Shown: positions 57,260-64,000 of the stretch, piece after piece
Layout: every line of letters begins with the position of its first letter
Numbering within the stretch: the first letter of the stretch is position 1
Assembly: GCF_024868665.1 (NCBI RefSeq)
Contig: NC_079902.1
Span: forward strand, 19,815,285 to 19,879,284
Length of the DNA: 64,000 nt
Direction: 5' to 3'
Source: Triplophysa rosa
Taxonomy: Eukaryota > Chordata > Actinopteri > Cypriniformes > Nemacheilidae
Program-made: the position numbers and the translations under genes
The notes under the pieces: model-generated
What the model was told of the DNA's origin: nothing
Database searches by the model: none
The model's input: only the letters and a program-made list of their open reading frames with translations

Positions 57260-60200
57260 CACTCTCTCTCTCTCTCTCTCACTATTATCTAATCAAATAC
57301 AGAACGGCAGCCCTACTGTCATGCACCTCGGGATGCCGGCCAGGAAATTACATCCAGCAATCAATAAAATAAGCCACTATCTTCATCAGTGAAATTAGTA
57401 TTGGCACTAGCCATTTTCCATTTGACCACAATGAAGTCTCGTTTTTTTCCATTATAATTTTTTTGAAATGGCTCGAAAAAAAATTCATCCCGCGGTTCGA
57501 TAACGACACGGACTATATTTCATTCTCTCCCGCTTGTGTTTCGCTGATGTGCGTCCTCTGGAGAAATTAATTGCTTTGAGTCTGACTGCCAGGGCTCCTT
57601 TCAGGACAAACTTCCCTGAGTTTTTTTCCTCCCGCGTCTGTGGTACCTGGCCAAGAACGGTGACCTGCCGCCGACGGGCTATATTTGGGGCAGGGGATGA
57701 TTAAAAGTGCTCCTCTACTCCCTTTCTAAGACAGGCCTATTCATTCTACTGCCGCCCCACTGCTGCCACACCAAGGAGCATGAATAATTTATGCACGGTA
57801 TTGAACATGAAAGAGGACCTTCGCTCTTTTCCTCCGTCCTTCTTCCATGCGCTCCTTCTCTTCCTTGTCTCTGCGCCTGACGACTCTAACGGCGACCCGG
57901 GCGCAGTTTAGCGACATTCGGAAAAGCCATCAGAGGTATTGAGGAACTGACCCGGGAGCCGTCGAACGGTCGTTGGATGGAATGAAGAGAGGTCGGTACA
58001 ATTAAACAGAGATTAAATGTGCAGGTATGAGAGATGAGGTGAAATGAGGGGTACGCGGATGGAAACACTTGAGAGTTTTATTGTCTGAGAGACTATTTGA
58101 AATGATTATGACGATGCAGCCCATTTGGCTCTGTAAGACGCTGAATTCAATGGCGGGATGATGCGAGAGAGTGAGGTAGAGATGAGAAAGGGTAAGAAAG
58201 GTGAACGAACAGCATGAATTCATTAGCCGACAACACCTACATGCCAGTGAATGCTAATTAAAGTGAGGAACAAATCACACAAAAGATTTAAACATCGCAA
58301 AAGGCACTACGATGGTTGCATGTAAAAATAAATGCAAAAAGGCATTTGGGGTTCAAACCTGCGATTTAAAGGGACACTTCATCAAAATAAAAATCTGCCA
58401 TTACCTATTCACACTTATTTATTCACAAAAAAATATATTTTGAGAAATGTCTTAGCGGTTCTGCATCCATACAATGGAAGTCAATGGTTGCCAGTGTTGT
58501 TTGGTTATCTATATTCTTCCAAATATCTTCTTTAGTGTTCTGCAGATTAAATAAAGTCATACAAGACTGGAATGACTTGAGGGTGTGTAAATGAACCAAT
58601 TGTAATATTTGGGTGAACTATCCCTTTACTATCCCTTTAAATCCACACAAATATATACAAACCCTCACCTCCCAACTTCCTTCATAGGACTGCTTCTTCA
58701 GACGGATGGCCCAGTTCTCCAGGCAGGCATCGAAGCAGTGGTCCATGCTGAGGATGACCGGCCGGGTGAGCATCACACCGGGCGGCCCGCAGCTCACCAC
58801 GGGGCTTAGCAGCGTCTGGCAACCAGCCAGGGGCAACCTAGAGAGGAGCAAACGGTCAAGTATTTAGCCAAAGGGCCCTGAATGGACGACCAATGTCAAG
58901 CACAGACCAAAACCTTTTACGAGACAAGGTTCCTCTATTAATCAGGCCACCGGTGCGCTGATCTGACTTTTTACTATCTGCATTCAAGACCAGGAGCGAG
59001 AACGCTGTTAACAGGGTATGAATGCATGTGTTGAAAATGGCCAGACCTGCCGCTTTACTCCGACAGAAAGAGGAAAACATGAGAACATTTACATGTAACA
59101 GACACGCACAAACAATCCTTTAATCGCTCATGTCTGCATTTGAGGGTACTTACACTCGGTCACTTCATGCATTTTACTGATCAGATGAAAAAACGAATAT
59201 ATTTACATTTTGCAGAGGCAAATTTATGTGGCCGAGTGTAAATGTAATGTGCATAACCAATCGGACCGCAATCCAACACATCAAGATGCATGAAGTGACC
59301 GCACACACACATCCACACACAAAAATCACGCACACCAGCGCATGGAGATTGACTTCAATTATGCTCAGCGCTCCCTGCCAGCTTTTTTAAAATCTGATTC
59401 ACACTGTGCTTCTTTTCTTTGCGAGGCAGATCCGCAGATTGGTTCCAGGGACCTACCTCATATCTTCCTTCTTCTGAATGGTGAGATAAATCTCATAAAT
59501 CTTCCCTCTGGGAATGGCCTCCGGCGGGATGAGCAGACTGATTCCTAATGCAAATAGGGACAAAAAAGAAAAGGTAGGATCATTTGTTCTGTGTGAATGC
59601 TGCTTTTGTCACTGCGGATCATTATGTGACAAAACTAAATGCGGTTAATTCTCAGCAAATCCACGGCCAAGGTCAACGGTGCCATCTGCCTTTAAAACTT
59701 TTACATTATCATTGCAAAACAAGAGATAGAAAAAGAAACAGGAAGCAAATGGGGAATGCAATTAGTGTTGTAAAGTCATATCAGAATCATATCAACACCA
59801 TAATGTTTTAATTACTGGCAAATTGCTTTTGGTTATAATTAAGTTTTTTTCTTTAATAATAATCTTCACTGCAAATCTCAGTTTTAAATAGGGTTGGGTA
59901 TCGTTTCAATGTTATCAATTCCAATTCTAATTCCGATTCCGCTTATCAATTTCGATAATGGTGTATGGTCATTTTGTCTGCTTATTGACTGATTTGCTTT
60001 ACATACAGATATACTGTAAATAAATGAGCTCCATTTTGAGCACACACACATTTTGTCAGATTTATTACAATCTGTATTACCATCGTTTGTCTACAAATAT
60101 CATGGTAAACCTGTAGTTACTACAGTGAAAGTATTGTACTTTTGTGGTTACTGTGCTTTATTACAAATACCATAGTTAAACTTTGTTTACTACAGTAAAA

Positions 60201-62891
60201 TATGATCACAACTTAACACATGCGCATTTCTGAAAATGTGCACACAGGAGCTGATAGGAGAAATTTAAATGTTCATTTTATATCAAGTATCCGATTCCCA
60301 AATCTAGTTTAAAGTGATATTATAATTAATATGTAAAGCATAAATTACACACTCACTGTAAAGCGCATCCTTAAAAAAATAATCAGCCCTGGAGGGTACA
60401 CACTATCTGAATGTTGTTTCATCACCTGAGCTGTAAATAAATGTGACTGATCACTTTATATTACAACTTGCAGATGATAAAACACACACTGGAGAATCTA
60501 ATGTAAAGCAACTAATGCAGTGGTTCTCAAAGTTTTTCGTTGTAAGGCCCATTTCTTTGCGACACCCCAAATAAAGACTTATAATCTTAAATTTAGAATT
60601 TTAATTAAACCAAAAACACATTAAGTTATACAATGCAGAAACATTAATTATTTTGTTTAGTGGTCTTATGTTTCTGATGTGTGATTACATAAAATATATG
60701 ACAAATTTCAATATTTCATGAAATGGATCCATCTTGGGGCCCCCCAAGGGGCCATGGCCCCCAGTTTGAGAACCACTGATCTAATGTAATACAATAAATT
60801 ATTTTTGAGAGAATTATATTTCGTCATAATACAAGGCTGCTTTTGAATACCAGTCAATGAAGTAAATGCTTTTTGGCTGCGTAAGGTGTAGTTACAAAAT
60901 CTACCAGCAGGGGCAGACTGCTGACACTAACCAGCCAAAACCTTGACCAAAAACACTGGGTTGTAATTACATCTTACAAACTTATAAATAGGCTCTTCTA
61001 AATGCATTATCTGCGAAACGTCCTCAAAACACCTGCCCACAACAGGTTTATCCACAACAATGGCCACAGACAGCCATTGCATTTCTAAGGACAATGTCCT
61101 CAGCTCAGGGAGCCCTGGTTGTTTCATTTCCATCGTCTTCTGAGCCGTCTCTTTGACCACAAATGATTCATAATGTGACGGGCTGATGAACCGTCTGTCT
61201 GTTATTAAGAAGCCTAATTGCTTTGAATATACTCTGGTGGTGTCCTTGGAGTAGATAGGGTTGCAGGCACTGTGCATGTGCACGCTGCATATCGGCTTAC
61301 AGCGCCACGACTTGCAACTAAGCCACTGACTCAGCCGGCGAAGGATGCGGTGAGGTATTCATCAAACGGAGAAAGGGAAAATAAAACAGGACGTTCCCCA
61401 ATTACAGCTATTTTCGTCTAAGAAGAAAATGGTCATCTTTGTCATAACACAATCATTGCTGTATAAATGGAAGCGGTTCTTTGCTTTGCCTTGTTACTTT
61501 AAAAAAAGCATTTGAGCAGGTGTTCTCGATAGCTTGCGTCCCAATTTACATAAAACTGCTTGGATTACCGTGTAATTGGATCACCTCGCCCCTCGATTTC
61601 AGGCCGTGTCGGTATAATAACGTTGCAGTTTAACAAAGCTCCAGAGCTGATTCGCAACAATCTTGCCTAAACGTGAAGAAAAAAACGACCCTTTATACCC
61701 AGTGTACTGTTTACTGTTGAGTCTTAAAATCTTACCAGTGTTGGGAAGGGTGAGACGGCCACCCAGGAAATTGAACGTGCCATACGAGGTGTTGACATTG
61801 TCTCTCGGTAGCGTTTTGAAATACGTCTGAGAAGAAAGGCGATCCATGAAGGCGTTGGGGTCACTGGGCAGCTTTCCATTATGTAGCGTGTGGGAGCCGT
61901 TGGGAAGGGGCTCCAGAAGTGGGCCGTTGCTCATGGAGAACTTTCCGCCGACTTCGTTACGGGAACGCAGAGTTCCCTGATAGCTCGTGGTGGTGGTGGT
62001 CAAATCCGGCTGGATTGTGAGCAAATGAGAGTTTTCTGTATAAACAGGGAGAAAAAAACAAGTGAAAAACTCTTTAAAGGTCACGCTGGTTAAAAGTGCG
62101 CGGCACAAATTGATATTCTGCGTGAACGCACACATCCATGGATGTAGCCGGGCCTTCGGCGCTGAGAGAGACTCGCTCGTAAATAAATCAATGCCTTCTC
62201 CTCCTCTTTAGCAGGCGCAATCAATTCCATACAGCGTTTAAAGAAAGCTCGGCAGTCACGGTTGAATTTTTTACACTGTAAATAAAGCCGTTTCTGTGTG
62301 GCTTAATTCATCTCCATATTTTGAGCTGTTCTCATTTTGTCGTAAATAAACATTTAACAGGTTTCGCAGGATGAGCAGTAAAAATCCACGTAATGTTACT
62401 TTTACTAAATAACTTCCCACGGTTAAAGGTGGGCAAGTAGAAATTCTCTCACATCTATCTTTAAATATATATTAAAAACATTCCAGTAAATGTGTAACTG
62501 TGACGATGGCACACCAACTATGATAACCTCCATTTAAATGCTACACGTACACAAACACGTTTACAAGACTGTGGGCAGCAACCACAGGTGGCACAGGAAC
62601 ATGGGTGCGGGGATGAATGGATGAAAGACCGTGACGAGGGGAGGATAGTGTAGAGAAACAATAGCCTACTGCTGCGAGCTGCCCTGCGCGGTGCCCACAC
62701 ACCTGGCTTGGTGGGCTTGATGCCCATGGGCTGGAAGCCAGTGGTGAGAATGGAAGAGTCGGCCACATCTGCATCCAGACCTTCCTTCTTTCTGCGGTAC
62801 ACCAGCACCAGGATGATCAACAGCAGGGTGAGACACAGGGCAACTGCCACGATGCCCACGTACAGGGCCACATCCTCAGCACCTGATGCAG
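34333..62891 (-). CDS. unc5a: unc5a netrin receptor, 3' half (transmembrane to death domain), 5'-partial
   Basis: Reading leftwards, exons 62703-62891, 61736-62035, 59457-59544, 58669-58837, 54724-54957, 41387-41536, 37108-37272, 36636-36814 and 34333-34498 join with matching phases into 1640 nt, about 545 residues plus stop. Domains in order: a transmembrane helix ([20 protein letters not shown]) with basic stop-transfer, a juxtamembrane region, ZU5 (from [16 protein letters not shown] sequence), UPA, and a death domain ending [23 protein letters not shown] and [13 protein letters not shown] match UNC5A better than UNC5B. UNC5 receptors bind netrin, mediate repulsive axon guidance and can signal apoptosis when unliganded (family knowledge). 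The Ig and thrombospondin exons must lie beyond 64000. Introns reach 13 kb (41537-54723). Confidence 0.96.
34499..36635 (-). other. unc5a: unc5a last intron
   Basis: Holds the diverged tandem duplication at 34631-35125. From about 35250 to 36480 it is free of obvious repeats, with homeodomain-like TAATTAAT words near 36220. Confidence 0.55.
34631..35125. repeat. Diverged tandem duplication of about 270 bp
   Basis: TACTTTCTTGTTCACAAAAT (34634) recurs as TACTTTCTTGATCACAAGAT (34905). GCGAACCTTGCATTACCC recurs as GCAAACCTTGCACTCCCC, and CATTTTACTGTACAGTACGT as CATTTTACTGTACAATGCGT. Small indels separate the two units, so the event is not recent. Confidence 0.85.
36636..36814 (-). CDS. unc5a: unc5a exon: linker and first half of death domain
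   Basis: Acceptor gctatccag, donor CTCGACAG|gtacgg, phase 0 in and phase 2 out. It encodes [14 protein letters not shown], then [20 protein letters not shown] and [14 protein letters not shown], helices 1-3 of the C-terminal death domain. Confidence 0.96.
37108..37272 (-). CDS. unc5a: unc5a exon: UPA domain, second part
   Basis: Acceptor tcttgtag, donor TCAAAG|gtgatg, 165 nt, phase 0 on both sides. It encodes [31 protein letters not shown] and [19 protein letters not shown], the end of the UPA domain. Confidence 0.96.
37273..41386 (-). other. unc5a: unc5a intron 37273-41386
   Basis: Holds a faint tandem duplication (about 37800-38110), AT-rich TTAATTAATATTAA sequence (about 37560-37600), GC-richer repeat-free sequence (about 38990-39480), and the 1184-bp hAT-type element at 40126-41309. 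Confidence 0.55.
40126..41309. mobile_element. hAT-type non-autonomous element, 1184 bp, exact 8-bp TSD
   Basis: Termini CAGAGGTGGGTAGTAACGCG and, inverted, GGCTACTCTACCCACCTCTG. The duplication CTTAACAG is exact (40118-40125 and 41310-41317). Subterminal inverted words (TTACTTGAGTAA, TACTTTTACTC) repeat on both sides. The internal ORF at 40475-40921 has no transposase motif. It ends 77 bp from an unc5a exon. Confidence 0.88.
41387..41536 (-). CDS. unc5a: unc5a exon: UPA domain
   Basis: Acceptor ctctgcag, donor TATCAG|gtgggt, 150 nt, phase 0 on both sides. It encodes [20 protein letters not shown], then [20 protein letters not shown] and [20 protein letters not shown] is invariant in UNC5 receptors. 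A hAT-type element ends only 77 bp past the donor side of this exon. Confidence 0.96.
41720..42050. promoter_or_regulatory. Candidate conserved non-coding block
   Basis: Repeat-free sequence beside an unc5a exon with GCCATTTGTTGCCATC, GGCCATCTGGAATTAGGTAA (E-box CATCTG and a homeodomain-like core) and GC content above its surroundings. Based on texture only. Confidence 0.25.
42531..43873. mobile_element. Outer hAT-type element, exact 8-bp TSD
   Basis: Termini TAGAGATGCACCGATATATC and, inverted, ATCGGTGG...GGTACATCTCAA. ATTTATAT is duplicated exactly (42523-42530, 43874-43881). Internal TATCAGCC and CGGCTATTGGTATCGG words belong to this element. The portion 42585-42920 may be a further insertion of unknown type (GACGTCACGCC start, ACGTGATGTGACATC end). 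Confidence 0.75.
42936..43649. mobile_element. Inner hAT-type element, exact 8-bp TSD
   Basis: Termini TAGGGCTGTCGCGATTATTA and, inverted, CATAATCGTGACAGCCCTA. CTATCAGC is duplicated exactly (42928-42935, 43650-43657). A 25-bp subterminal word around ACAGACAATTAATCGTCATA occurs twice (about 43534 and 43567). Confidence 0.88.
44270..44720. promoter_or_regulatory. Candidate conserved non-coding block
   Basis: A repeat-free stretch among transposons, with words such as GCGGAAATTAGCATTGCAAA, GCCAATTATCCCATTATGAG and CAGCAGATCTAGCAGCC. No open frame or splice pattern. Confidence 0.3.
45840..46022 (+). mobile_element. LINE-like 3' tail ending in GAATT repeats
   Basis: CTGTAAAGCTGCTTTGGAAC, GTGAAAAGCGCTATATAAAT and the tail AAAATTGAATTGAATT match the 3' end seen on many cyprinid non-LTR elements. 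The upstream 45290-45840 (CCTCCCGGCTGAGCCTGGTT, GGTTCCTCGCCACAGCAGTG) probably belongs to the same element. No reverse transcriptase motif. Confidence 0.6.
46340..46586. repeat. Long palindromic foldback (about 247 bp)
   Basis: AATCATAGGGGAACCACTTT at the left is inverted at the right (AAAGTGGTTCCCCTCTGATT). Inner words GTGCTATATAGAACCA and GTGGTTCTTCAG recur on both arms, so about 100-bp arms could pair. A DNA-type element is likely; flanks show no clear duplication. Confidence 0.7.
47310..47395. repeat. Minisatellite-like tract (GTTGCTAGGGTGTT type)
   Basis: Loose repeats of GGTTGCTAGGGTGTT, TGTTGCTAAGTGGTCG and GGTGTTCTAATTGG, a common cyprinid degenerate minisatellite. Confidence 0.5.
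48996..49170. repeat. Diverged tandem duplication, period about 97 bp
   Basis: CAGCACAATATCTGACAAAA...GTCAGACCGCTGTATT...ATTTGACTTATT occurs at about 48999 and about 49096 with a few differences. Confidence 0.8.
49201..49617. mobile_element. Foldback-ended element with TTTAAAGTCC termini
   Basis: TTTTTAAAGTCCAAGCG at the left and CACAGGGACTTTAAAC at the right are inverted. TTTAAA at each end fits a TTAA-target element. No coding capacity. Confidence 0.5.
49735..49885. repeat. AACCCAGC/GGGTTAAATT-type dispersed repeat
   Basis: GGTTATTTTTGGGTCAAAAA, ACCCAGCCGTTGGGTTAAAT and TGACCCAACAATGTGTTAAA are words of a repeat common in cyprinid introns. Confidence 0.5.
51010..51225. repeat. Dispersed GTTAACATGAACTAA repeat, copy 3
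   Basis: ATTTGTTAAAATTAGTTAAG, CACAATGAACTAACATGAAT and GACCTTATTGTAAACTGCTA match 14310-14540 and 18175-18475 in reverse orientation. Confidence 0.55.
51400..51660. promoter_or_regulatory. Candidate enhancer rich in TAAT cores
   Basis: CATAATGCAATTAATATTCA (about 51449), the run TAATGCTAATGCTAAT (51530-51545) and GCAATTACCATAATAATTCC (about 51570) sit in repeat-free sequence. The clustering of homeodomain-like cores suggests a regulatory element; no data support it directly. Confidence 0.3.
52246..52816. mobile_element. TTAA-flanked DNA element (AAGGGGTCATATGGC termini)
   Basis: TTAAAGGGGTCATATGGC at the left, its inverse CGTGTCATATGACCCCTTTAA at the right, so TTAA flanks both ends; 571 bp, non-coding. 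Kolobok- or piggyBac-type targeting is inferred from TTAA. Confidence 0.78.
53560..53830. promoter_or_regulatory. Candidate unc5a intronic enhancer with POU and homeodomain motifs
   Basis: Repeat-free and partly very GC-rich (GGGGGCCGGGGCCGCGGCCG at about 53680), followed by CTAATTAG (53723-53730) and the octamer ATGCAAAT (53733-53740) three bases later. The combination, and sharp contrast to surrounding AT-rich DNA, make this the best enhancer candidate of the window. No CDS fits. Confidence 0.4.
54019..54191. mobile_element. Short hAT MITE, exact 8-bp TSD
   Basis: Termini CAGGGGTGTCCAATGTCCTG and, inverted, GACTTTGGACACCCCTG. CTTTAGCC is duplicated exactly (54011-54018, 54192-54199). Inner arms TTTAGCTCCAACTTGGC and GGTTGAAGCTAAACT also pair. 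Confidence 0.9.
54273..54408. repeat. Imperfect inverted repeat (hairpin)
   Basis: AATTCAAATATGGCGACACA...TTTCATTGGTTCTTGCGTG at the left is matched inverted by GATGCGAGAACCAATGAAAT...GTGTCGCCATATTAGAATT. Arms of about 60 bp surround a short loop. Confidence 0.75.
54724..54957 (-). CDS. unc5a: unc5a exon: ZU5-UPA junction
   Basis: Acceptor gctcttcag, donor CTGAAG|gtgaga, 234 nt, phase 0 on both sides. The 78 residues, the same number as in human UNC5A, include [40 protein letters not shown] and [18 protein letters not shown]. Confidence 0.96.
55325..55952. mobile_element. TTAA-flanked DNA element (AGCGGCCGT termini)
   Basis: TTAAAGCGGCCGTGCAACGG at the left and GTGTTACGGCCGCTTTAA at the right are inverted, with TTAA at both ends; 628 bp. 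ORFs inside (55435-55862) have no recognised domain. Confidence 0.75.
56090..56166. repeat. Fragment of the 11643-12098 MITE family
   Basis: ATCAACGCTCACGTGTAGGT, GTTGTTAATACGTCATAGG and CGGGTCACATGACCA match the reverse complement of about 11762-11850. It sits next to short ACATG-type tandem repeats at 56037-56060 and 56158-56175. Confidence 0.55.
56513..56793. mobile_element. MITE copy related to 11643-12098, truncated
   Basis: Begins GCTGCATCCGAAATCGCCTA and runs through TCATGAGTGTGGATCGGATG to ACGTGTAGGTTGTTGTTAAT, where it stops without the far terminus. Confidence 0.6.
57213..57280. repeat. Compound microsatellite (CA)n(CGCA)n(CA)n(CT)n
   Basis: Runs of CACACA, CGCACGCA, CACACA and TCTCTC follow one another without interruption. 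Confidence 0.9.
57480..57830. promoter_or_regulatory. Candidate conserved non-coding block
   Basis: Repeat-free, GC-moderate, with a CArG-like CTATATTTGG (about 57679), GGATGATTAAAAG and CATGAATAATTTATGCAC (about 57779). Lies in an unc5a intron. Inferred only from texture and motifs. Confidence 0.3.
58366..58640. repeat. Angel-like foldback element, TTAA ends
   Basis: TTAAAGGGACACTTCATCAA at the left; TTTGGGTGAACTATCCCTTT with TTAA near 58637-58640 at the right; centre CATACAATGGAAGTCAATGG. It ends 28 bp from an unc5a exon (58669). Confidence 0.72.
58669..58837 (-). CDS. unc5a: unc5a exon: ZU5 domain, second part
   Basis: Acceptor tcctctctag, donor TGGGAG|gtgagg, phase 2 in and phase 0 out, 169 nt. 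It encodes [34 protein letters not shown] and [12 protein letters not shown], closely matching UNC5A. Confidence 0.96.
58838..59456 (-). other. unc5a: unc5a intron 58838-59456
   Basis: A 619-bp intron. ACTCGGTCACTTCATGCATT (about 59154) and its near-inverse GATGCATGAAGTGACCG (about 59284) frame a small inverted repeat. Nothing else recognised. Confidence 0.6.
59457..59544 (-). CDS. unc5a: unc5a exon: ZU5 domain
   Basis: Acceptor ttgcattag, donor ATATGAG|gtaggt, phase 1 in and phase 2 out, 88 nt. It encodes [20 protein letters not shown], then [10 protein letters not shown], matching the ZU5 core of human UNC5A ([20 protein letters not shown]). Confidence 0.95.
59545..61735 (-). other. unc5a: unc5a intron 59545-61735
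   Basis: Holds the hAT MITE (60518-60778) and a repeat-free stretch (61000-61320) with SOX-like ACAATGG and GGACAATGTCC words. The rest is AT-rich with nothing recognised. Confidence 0.6.
60518..60778. mobile_element. Non-autonomous hAT element, relative of 787-1079
   Basis: Terminal repeats CAGTGGTTCTCAAAG and GTTTGAGAACCACTG. Flanks AACTAATG (60510-60517) and ATCTAATG (60779-60786) are an 8-bp duplication with one mismatch. Inner sequence (ggggccccccaa, ttttaattaaacc) matches the copy at 787-1079 in reverse orientation. It lies in an unc5a intron. Confidence 0.85.
61736..62035 (-). CDS. unc5a: unc5a exon: juxtamembrane region to ZU5 start
   Basis: Acceptor tttatacag, donor AACACTG|gtaaga, phase 1 in and out, 300 nt. 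It encodes [20 protein letters not shown], a Ser/Asn-rich variable stretch, then [10 protein letters not shown] and [18 protein letters not shown], where the ZU5 domain begins. [18 protein letters not shown] is an UNC5A signature. Confidence 0.96.
62036..62702 (-). other. unc5a: unc5a intron 62036-62702
   Basis: A 667-bp intron without recognised repeats. Some open reading continues from the transmembrane exon but lacks homology. Confidence 0.7.
62703..62891 (-). CDS. unc5a: unc5a exon: transmembrane segment
   Basis: On the - strand a (CT)n tract and gcacag precede the exon, with donor AGCCAG|gtgtgt, phase 1 in and out. It encodes [12 protein letters not shown], a hydrophobic helix of about 22 residues, [20 protein letters not shown] and [12 protein letters not shown]. 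The motif [14 protein letters not shown] is characteristic of UNC5A. Read-through past the donor is open for a while but has no homology. Confidence 0.96.
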
Positions 62892-63046
62892 CTGTGCAGA
62901 GAGAGAGAGAGAAAATGTCATTTAAACTTACAATGTATTTACATTTAATAATGGAGTGTCGATTTACACTGAGTACAAATAGCCCGCCTTGTTGGCAGAG
63001 GCTATTTGCACTAGCTCCGCCCACCAATATATGACTGGACTCCATT

Positions 63047-63110
63047 GGCGTAAGGTGTAAAGTCTGTATAGCTTTGGCACTGGAGAACGGGGTTCTATTC
63101 CATCTCTCGC
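63047..63110 (+). repeat. Degraded tRNA-like SINE fragment
   Basis: TGGCGTAAGGTGTAAAG and TTTGGCACTGGAGAACGGGG precede GGTTCTATTCC, one mismatch from a B box (GGTTCGATTCC). Too decayed for a functional tRNA. Confidence 0.4.
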
Positions 63111-63494
63111 TGAAAATGCTCTTTTACCTTTTTCTATCACATTACAGATCATAAAGGCATTTGTTTACAATAAAATTGATTTAGCTTAAAATTCATTTTT
63201 ATTCATAAAGTTTAGGTTAAGGGTAAGGTTAGGGGTAGGTGTAGGGCTTTAATATCTCAATAAATTGCCATCATTTTAATAATTTTCATAAATATAATGA
63301 TTTATACTCTCTTATTATTGCATCATTTTTAATGCACAACAAAATACTGAGGTGCAAATAGTAACGTTATCTGCCACTATTTATAAGTACCAATAGCATC
63401 TAACTTCTATTTCTACTTAATCCAAAGAAAATACAGCTATTTTCGGTTGTGTAAATAGCATATCCCTATAGCATATTCACTTAGTGTAAACAGA

Positions 63495-63529
63495 AAGAAA
63501 GGAAGGAAGAAAGAAAGAAAGAAAGAAAC
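63495..63529. repeat. (GAAA)n microsatellite
   Basis: Seven to eight GAAA/GGAA units. Confidence 0.85.
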
Positions 63530-63921
63530 TAGTATTCCAATACAAACATAGCCTGAAATGTTGGTTTAAAACAGCCTAAAGTAATAAGGCAAGATAAATG
63601 CTCGCCATATAAAGAAAAACCTAATTTTCCATGTACACTGACATTAACCAAATTCAGAAAGTGTTTTTTAAGCACAACATTATTAGTCAACCAAATTACT
63701 TAAACGTGACATGTCTCACATTAAAAGGATGTTTAAGTGAATTAACAGCCACAGCATTCAATAGATGTACTCATTCCCTGTTGTAGCCTCCTTAAAAAGC
63801 TAATAATATCTGTGCTTTAGTGGGTTGTTTTGCAGTTAGAACGATGGGAGTGTTTGCTGCCCTTTTGCAACATCAGCATTCTGCTGCCGAATTTACAACA
63901 GCGATTTTGAAAGACACTGAC

Positions 63922-63922
<1 letters not shown>

Positions 63923-64000
<78 letters not shown>
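63923..64000. repeat. Long (GA)n microsatellite at the window edge
   Basis: An unbroken GA run of about 78 bp continues to the last base. Its full length cannot be seen. Confidence 0.95.

Larger units (their letters stand above)
54958..58668 (-). other. unc5a: unc5a intron 54958-58668
   Basis: Holds the TTAA element (55325-55952), MITE fragments (56090-56166, 56513-56793), a compound microsatellite (about 57213-57280), a candidate conserved block (57480-57830) and an Angel-like copy (58366-58640). Confidence 0.65.
62892..64000 (-). other. unc5a: unc5a intron upstream of the transmembrane exon
   Basis: Holds a (GA)n pyrimidine tract next to the acceptor (62897-62913), a tRNA-like SINE piece (about 63047-63110), a (GAAA)n run (about 63495-63529) and the long (GA)n at the window end. 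No thrombospondin or Ig exon was found. Confidence 0.6.

Noticed and set aside
62518..62702. Coding continuation of the unc5a transmembrane exon
   Set aside because: Open for some distance but without UNC5 likeness; a clear donor lies at 62702-62701 and the next exon joins in phase.
63206..63250. Telomere-like repeats (GGTTAAGGGTAAGGTTAGGG)
   Set aside because: Degenerate, short, and of a type common in cyprinid intronic repeats; not a telomere or clear interstitial telomeric array.
1..64000. CRISPR array, prokaryotic operon, provirus or rRNA gene
   Set aside because: No regularly spaced direct repeats, no clustered intronless genes, no retroviral gag/pol motifs and no rRNA-like sequence were seen.

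Overview
The window looks like teleost nuclear DNA, most likely from a cyprinid-type fish. It has vertebrate multi-exon genes with GT-AG introns, a high density of short inverted-repeat DNA transposons flanked by TTAA, TA or 8-bp duplications, a tRNA-derived SINE and many microsatellites. The species cannot be fixed from the sequence alone. No bacterial-type operon, CRISPR array or provirus was seen.

Two protein-coding genes account for nearly all credible coding sequence, and they converge tail to tail. On the + strand, about 5.1-31.4 kb, is pdlim7 (Enigma/LMP), a PDZ-LIM scaffold. Eleven constitutive exons with matching splice phases run from the second half of the PDZ domain through three LIM domains to a stop at 29121-29123. 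The first coding exon (start of the PDZ domain) is not in the window. An in-phase 39-nt cassette exon (16161-16199) and an alternative terminal exon with its own stop (21680-21776) predict variant forms, including one lacking all LIM domains.

On the - strand, about 31.5-62.9 kb, is the 3' half of unc5a, a netrin receptor. Nine exons encode the transmembrane segment, the ZU5 and UPA domains and the C-terminal death domain. The extracellular Ig and thrombospondin exons lie beyond 64000. The two predicted poly(A) sites are under 200 bp apart. Both genes belong to a neighbourhood that in human lies on 5q35, which supports the orthology.

The long introns and 3' UTRs are filled with mobile DNA. 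At 7251-8471 is a complete Tc1/mariner element with 29-bp perfect terminal repeats, TA flanks and an intact 346-codon transposase. Its catalytic spacing is DD36E, as reported for the Incomer group. Others are several hAT-type elements with exact 8-bp target duplications, TTAA-flanked foldback elements (many copies of one Angel-like family), a Tc1-type MITE, a tRNA-Ala-derived SINE, a LINE-like 3' tail, and a nest of at least three elements at 42443-44090. The unc5a introns also hold several stretches free of obvious repeats that look like candidate conserved enhancers, the clearest at about 53560-53830. I did not find a convincing new multi-gene system. The most interesting items are the intact DD36E transposon, the alternative pdlim7 exons, the near-overlapping gene ends and the candidate enhancers.
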